A DNA stretch of 64,000 nucleotides from Siphonodentalium dalli (lineage: Eukaryota; Mollusca; Scaphopoda; Gadilida; Siphonodentaliidae): positions 155,333,152 to 155,397,151 of the forward strand of contig CP136066.1 in the NCBI GenBank assembly GCA_032622095.1, written 5' to 3'. The position numbers and the translations under genes were made by a program. The notes beneath the pieces are model-generated. The model saw nothing but the letters and a program-made list of their open reading frames with translations, made no database searches and was not told the origin of the DNA. This document shows, piece by piece, positions 61,259-64,000 of the stretch. How positions within the stretch are numbered: the first letter of the stretch is position 1; every line of letters starts with the position of its first letter.

Positions 61259-62729
61259 GTAAACTAACTCATAAAATGATTGATCGCACTCACCTAGTAC
61301 CAATCCTTTTATGTGATCTCTTTTTAATGAATAGACTTCAATAGAGCATGGCTTGGAGTTGACTAGGACAATTTAGTGCCCAATGAACTGCGGAAAGGCC
61401 TTCATGTTCCCTCAAATTCATGTCGGTAAATGCTGCCCATAATATTAAAATATGCCCAAAATAAACTTTGGACTGCACTGACATATTTCCAACTAAATCC
61501 TGAATAGTTCCCCATAATTCTGCTGTGGTTAAGGAGTCGATTATTTAGGGCATTACTGTATCTATGGTATTCATGTTACAGAAAAATAATGATATAACTG
61601 CACATATTTATCAATCAAAAATTATCCCATATTCCTTCCTTCACTGAAATTAAATGAGAAATTTTCTCCTACTTGGTCAACCTTAGTTTTGCCCTAATGT
61701 GCCCAAATTACACCAATATAAGCTGCCCACGAAATAAGGAAAAATGGTCGCTGGAGGAAATCTCAGTCCAGCAAAAAATTGCAAAAATATCTAATAGTAA
61801 ATAAGCCAAGTTCTGATTATATATGTAATACAAGTAGATACACATTAGTCAAACAAAGGGCTTCCTGAAGTCTAAACTTGATAACTAGTAGGTGTTAGAT
61901 AAATTATCATAAATATCTCCTTCGTAACTCAGCTTTCACTAACTGTGACGTGCCAGCAAATATGAATCGTAAGCATAAGTTAGATTTCGACAAGAATGCA
62001 TCAGACACACAACATCCTTCTAAAATGAAGAAAGTTACTGATTCAGACATCATCAATGGTCCAAATTAAGTGGTTGATTTGACATCTCCATGTGCTACAC
62101 CACCTAAACCGAGCTACATGCTAGCATTCATGCCACAAGAACCTAAACCGAGCTTCATGCTAGCATTCATGCCACAAGAATGCCACAAAAATCTGCATGT
62201 TTGCCAAAACGAAAACTTTTAAATGATGGTGACAAAACTGTTTTTTTTTGGTGGCAACAGAAAATATATAGGGTTAAAAAATAATGCAATTGGCAACAGT
62301 TTTATCACCTGGGAATGTTGGGCTAGCGCGAACCCTGTTGAGCTGGAGTAGGTTCGTACTCATTACGGTCATACAGGTTGTAGCGAAGAGTTTAGATAAC
62401 GTTAAAGTGCATTTGTTTTCCTCTTCAGTTCAAGCAGATAAGCCAGGTGTACGAAGTCCTCTCTGATCAAAAGAAACGTGAGCAGTATGACCGCGGTGGG
62501 GATGAGTCTATCAAGGGTGGAGGCAGTGGTAGCGGTTTTGATTTCCACTCTCCTATGGATATATTTGATATGTTCTTTGGAGGAGGCGGCGGTCCTGGTG
62601 GAAGAAGTCGAGGTCCACGGAGGGGGAAGGATGTCGTTCACCAGATGAAAGTTACACTAGAGGATCTGTATAATGGCACCACTAGGAAATTGGCTCTGCA
62701 GAAAAACCTAATCTGTGATAAATGTGAAG
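61127..62729 (+). CDS. DNAJA1: DnaJ homolog subfamily A (type I Hsp40), 5' part
   Basis: Two coding exons (61127-61258 and 62429-62729) join in frame to 144 residues plus one base. Type I Hsp40s deliver clients to Hsc70/Hsp70 and stimulate its ATPase through the J-domain HPD motif, mainly in the cytosol. Visible: the complete J domain (residues 1-68, HPD at 34-36, QVYEVLSD near 50), a G/F-rich region (75-110) with [20 protein letters not shown], then the first C-terminal substrate domain ([35 protein letters not shown]). CDKCEG is the first cysteine pair of the zinc finger. This matches DNAJA1/A4 rather than DNAJA2 or DNAJA3. The remaining zinc finger, second domain and CAAX tail lie beyond the window. 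The first intron would contain the gag-like frame and several MITEs. Confidence 0.95.
61482..61560. mobile_element. Half copy of the palindromic TA-flanked MITE
   Basis: It runs from CATATTTCCAACTAAATCCT to TAGGGCATTACTGTA, matching one arm of 37517-37732. It lies in the Hsp40 intron. Confidence 0.8.
62105..62185 (+). repeat. Two-copy tandem repeat of about 42 bp
   Basis: CTAAACCGAGCTACATGCTA and CTAAACCGAGCTTCATGCTA head two adjacent units ending GCATTCATGCCACAAGAA. Confidence 0.8.
62429..62729 (+). CDS. DNAJA1: DNAJA1-type exon 3
   Basis: Acceptor TTTTCCTCTTCAG. The exon encodes [20 protein letters not shown] onward to KNLICDKCE, with a split Gly codon at the donor (GAAG/GTTGGT). 301 bases, ending in phase 1. 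Confidence 0.95.
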
Positions 62730-64000
62730 GTTGGTATCAAGAGTTAGTTATTCGTACTGGGTGTTTCTAACAAACATTGAGGGGTGGGTGGGTTGGCAGT
62801 TGGACACACATACTAGTATATTAGTAATAAATTATATGTAAATGGTTCAAAAAGTTGCTAATCATGTTTTTTGACCAATCACCTTATACAACCACTAAGT
62901 GGTAATAATGAATGTTTAATCAAATGCTTAATCATTGTTCTGGCTCATCGGTTACTGTCAACTGTTATTTGTTTATAAGATTTCATCACCTGGTTCAACT
63001 CCCTGATTACTGGCCTTTCGCAATCTCCTCCAAGTGGGTCATGGCACGATCGAACTGGAACATTTTGTAATTTAGATTTTATTTGGCTTGTGACAATAAT
63101 GAGAACAATTTAACATGGCATAATACTCCAATCTTTCTGTGTGACCTAATGAATTTTATTCTGCCACTAAATTGGTAATATCAATTGCAAACTCCCTTTC
63201 CAGCTATTACCTGCACTTCATTCAAAATTCTTTAATAATGAAAATAATACTTTTAACTCCTCTCATTCTTAGTTTGTTATATTCTACAAATTCAGTATGA
63301 TCAAGCCCCCAATATTTTTCAGTTAATCTTCACTCAGTTACAAGCGCCATATTTTGTTGAATTATACCATGTTTAAATCACTCCAATCTTTACTGGCATT
63401 ATGCACTAATAATGAGCAACTACAATTGTTTGCATATCGTGTTTTGGTGTACTTGATTGAATAATGATTTCAAGAGATAATCAGGAATAGCGAGACAGTC
63501 AAACAATTTCTAGGCAACCTGTTTTCTTCTGCGTGACTTATTTTTCTTTAACATCATTCAGGGTTTCTGCTATACCAGCATGGAATCTCCTCAACGACCC
63601 CCGTTCCCCAAGCCAAGTTTTCCCCTGTCGAACTGAGAGGACAACTTTATTTGATATCTTTGCAAGAATACAGACGCTGAACGAAAGTGCATATCGGAAC
63701 CGACATGGTAGCGACATCACTAGAATACATCTCTTTGGGGTTGAGCTACTTACGTTGCAGTTAGTTTACGAAAAATCGTCAAAAGTTTTAATTGTACTTG
63801 GCGATTGTCTGTTTTATGTCTGAAAATGTAAGCTACTTACGTTGCAGTTAGTTTACGAAAAATCGTCAAAAGTTTTAATTGTACTTGCTGATTGTCTGTT
63901 TTATGTCTGAAAATACATTTCACTTTATATTTTTGCACAGGTTCTACATAATTTATGTTTAAATTCAGATCTCAGATGGGTCAATGTCTTTGCGACTATA
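62730..64000. other. Hsp40 intron, with an 87-bp tandem duplication
   Basis: The next exon was not found before the window ends. From 63744 an 87-base unit beginning AGCTACTTACGTTGCAGTTA is repeated at 63831 with one or two differences. Confidence 0.6.

Overview
This is a stretch of animal nuclear DNA. It is AT-rich, with long introns bounded by GT/AG, and is full of small DNA transposons. The protein matches and repeat style suggest a marine invertebrate, most likely a lophotrochozoan such as a mollusc; that assignment is inference. No bacterial genes, rRNA, free-standing tRNA or CRISPR array were seen.

Three genes can be identified. (1) TBP, the TATA-box-binding protein, is complete on + from 3728 to 35227. 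Seven coding exons join in frame to a 257-residue protein with a full saddle domain. (2) A C6orf120/UPF0669-type secreted protein lies on - at 44111-44656 as one intact coding exon. (3) A type I Hsp40 (DNAJA1 class) starts on + at 61127 and runs off the right edge after two coding exons. A perfect three-unit heat-shock element at 56889-56901 lies just before its probable untranslated first exon. A possible fourth gene (two exons, + strand, about 41.9-43.3 kb) could not be named. TBP and C6orf120 are also neighbours on human chromosome 6q27, so this looks like old conserved linkage.

The rest is a dense record of transposon activity. TBP intron 2 (15.3 kb) holds a hAT-like element (7474-20758, near-perfect 8-bp target duplication). 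Nested in it are a tRNA-derived SINE, a 1.07-kb element and a 10.15-kb element (9246-19397, 8-bp duplication GTCCATAT). The 10.15-kb element has six copies of a TCAACTCGTACCC-type motif at each end, in inverted orientation, and dozens more inside, organised into 156-bp and 198-bp tandem arrays. Other introns carry further hAT-like elements, TTAA-flanked MITEs and TA-flanked palindromic MITEs.

Between C6orf120 and the Hsp40 gene lies a composite palindrome of about 7 kb (47262-54316). From outside to centre each arm has an ATGAGCAA-type array, a MITE end, a unique stretch, a tandem array of 460-bp units, a second MITE half, and a CGG/CCG-rich core with essentially no spacer. The arms differ by substitutions, array length and a deletion of roughly 0.5 kb. 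This palindrome and the 10.15-kb motif-array transposon are the two most unusual objects in the window.
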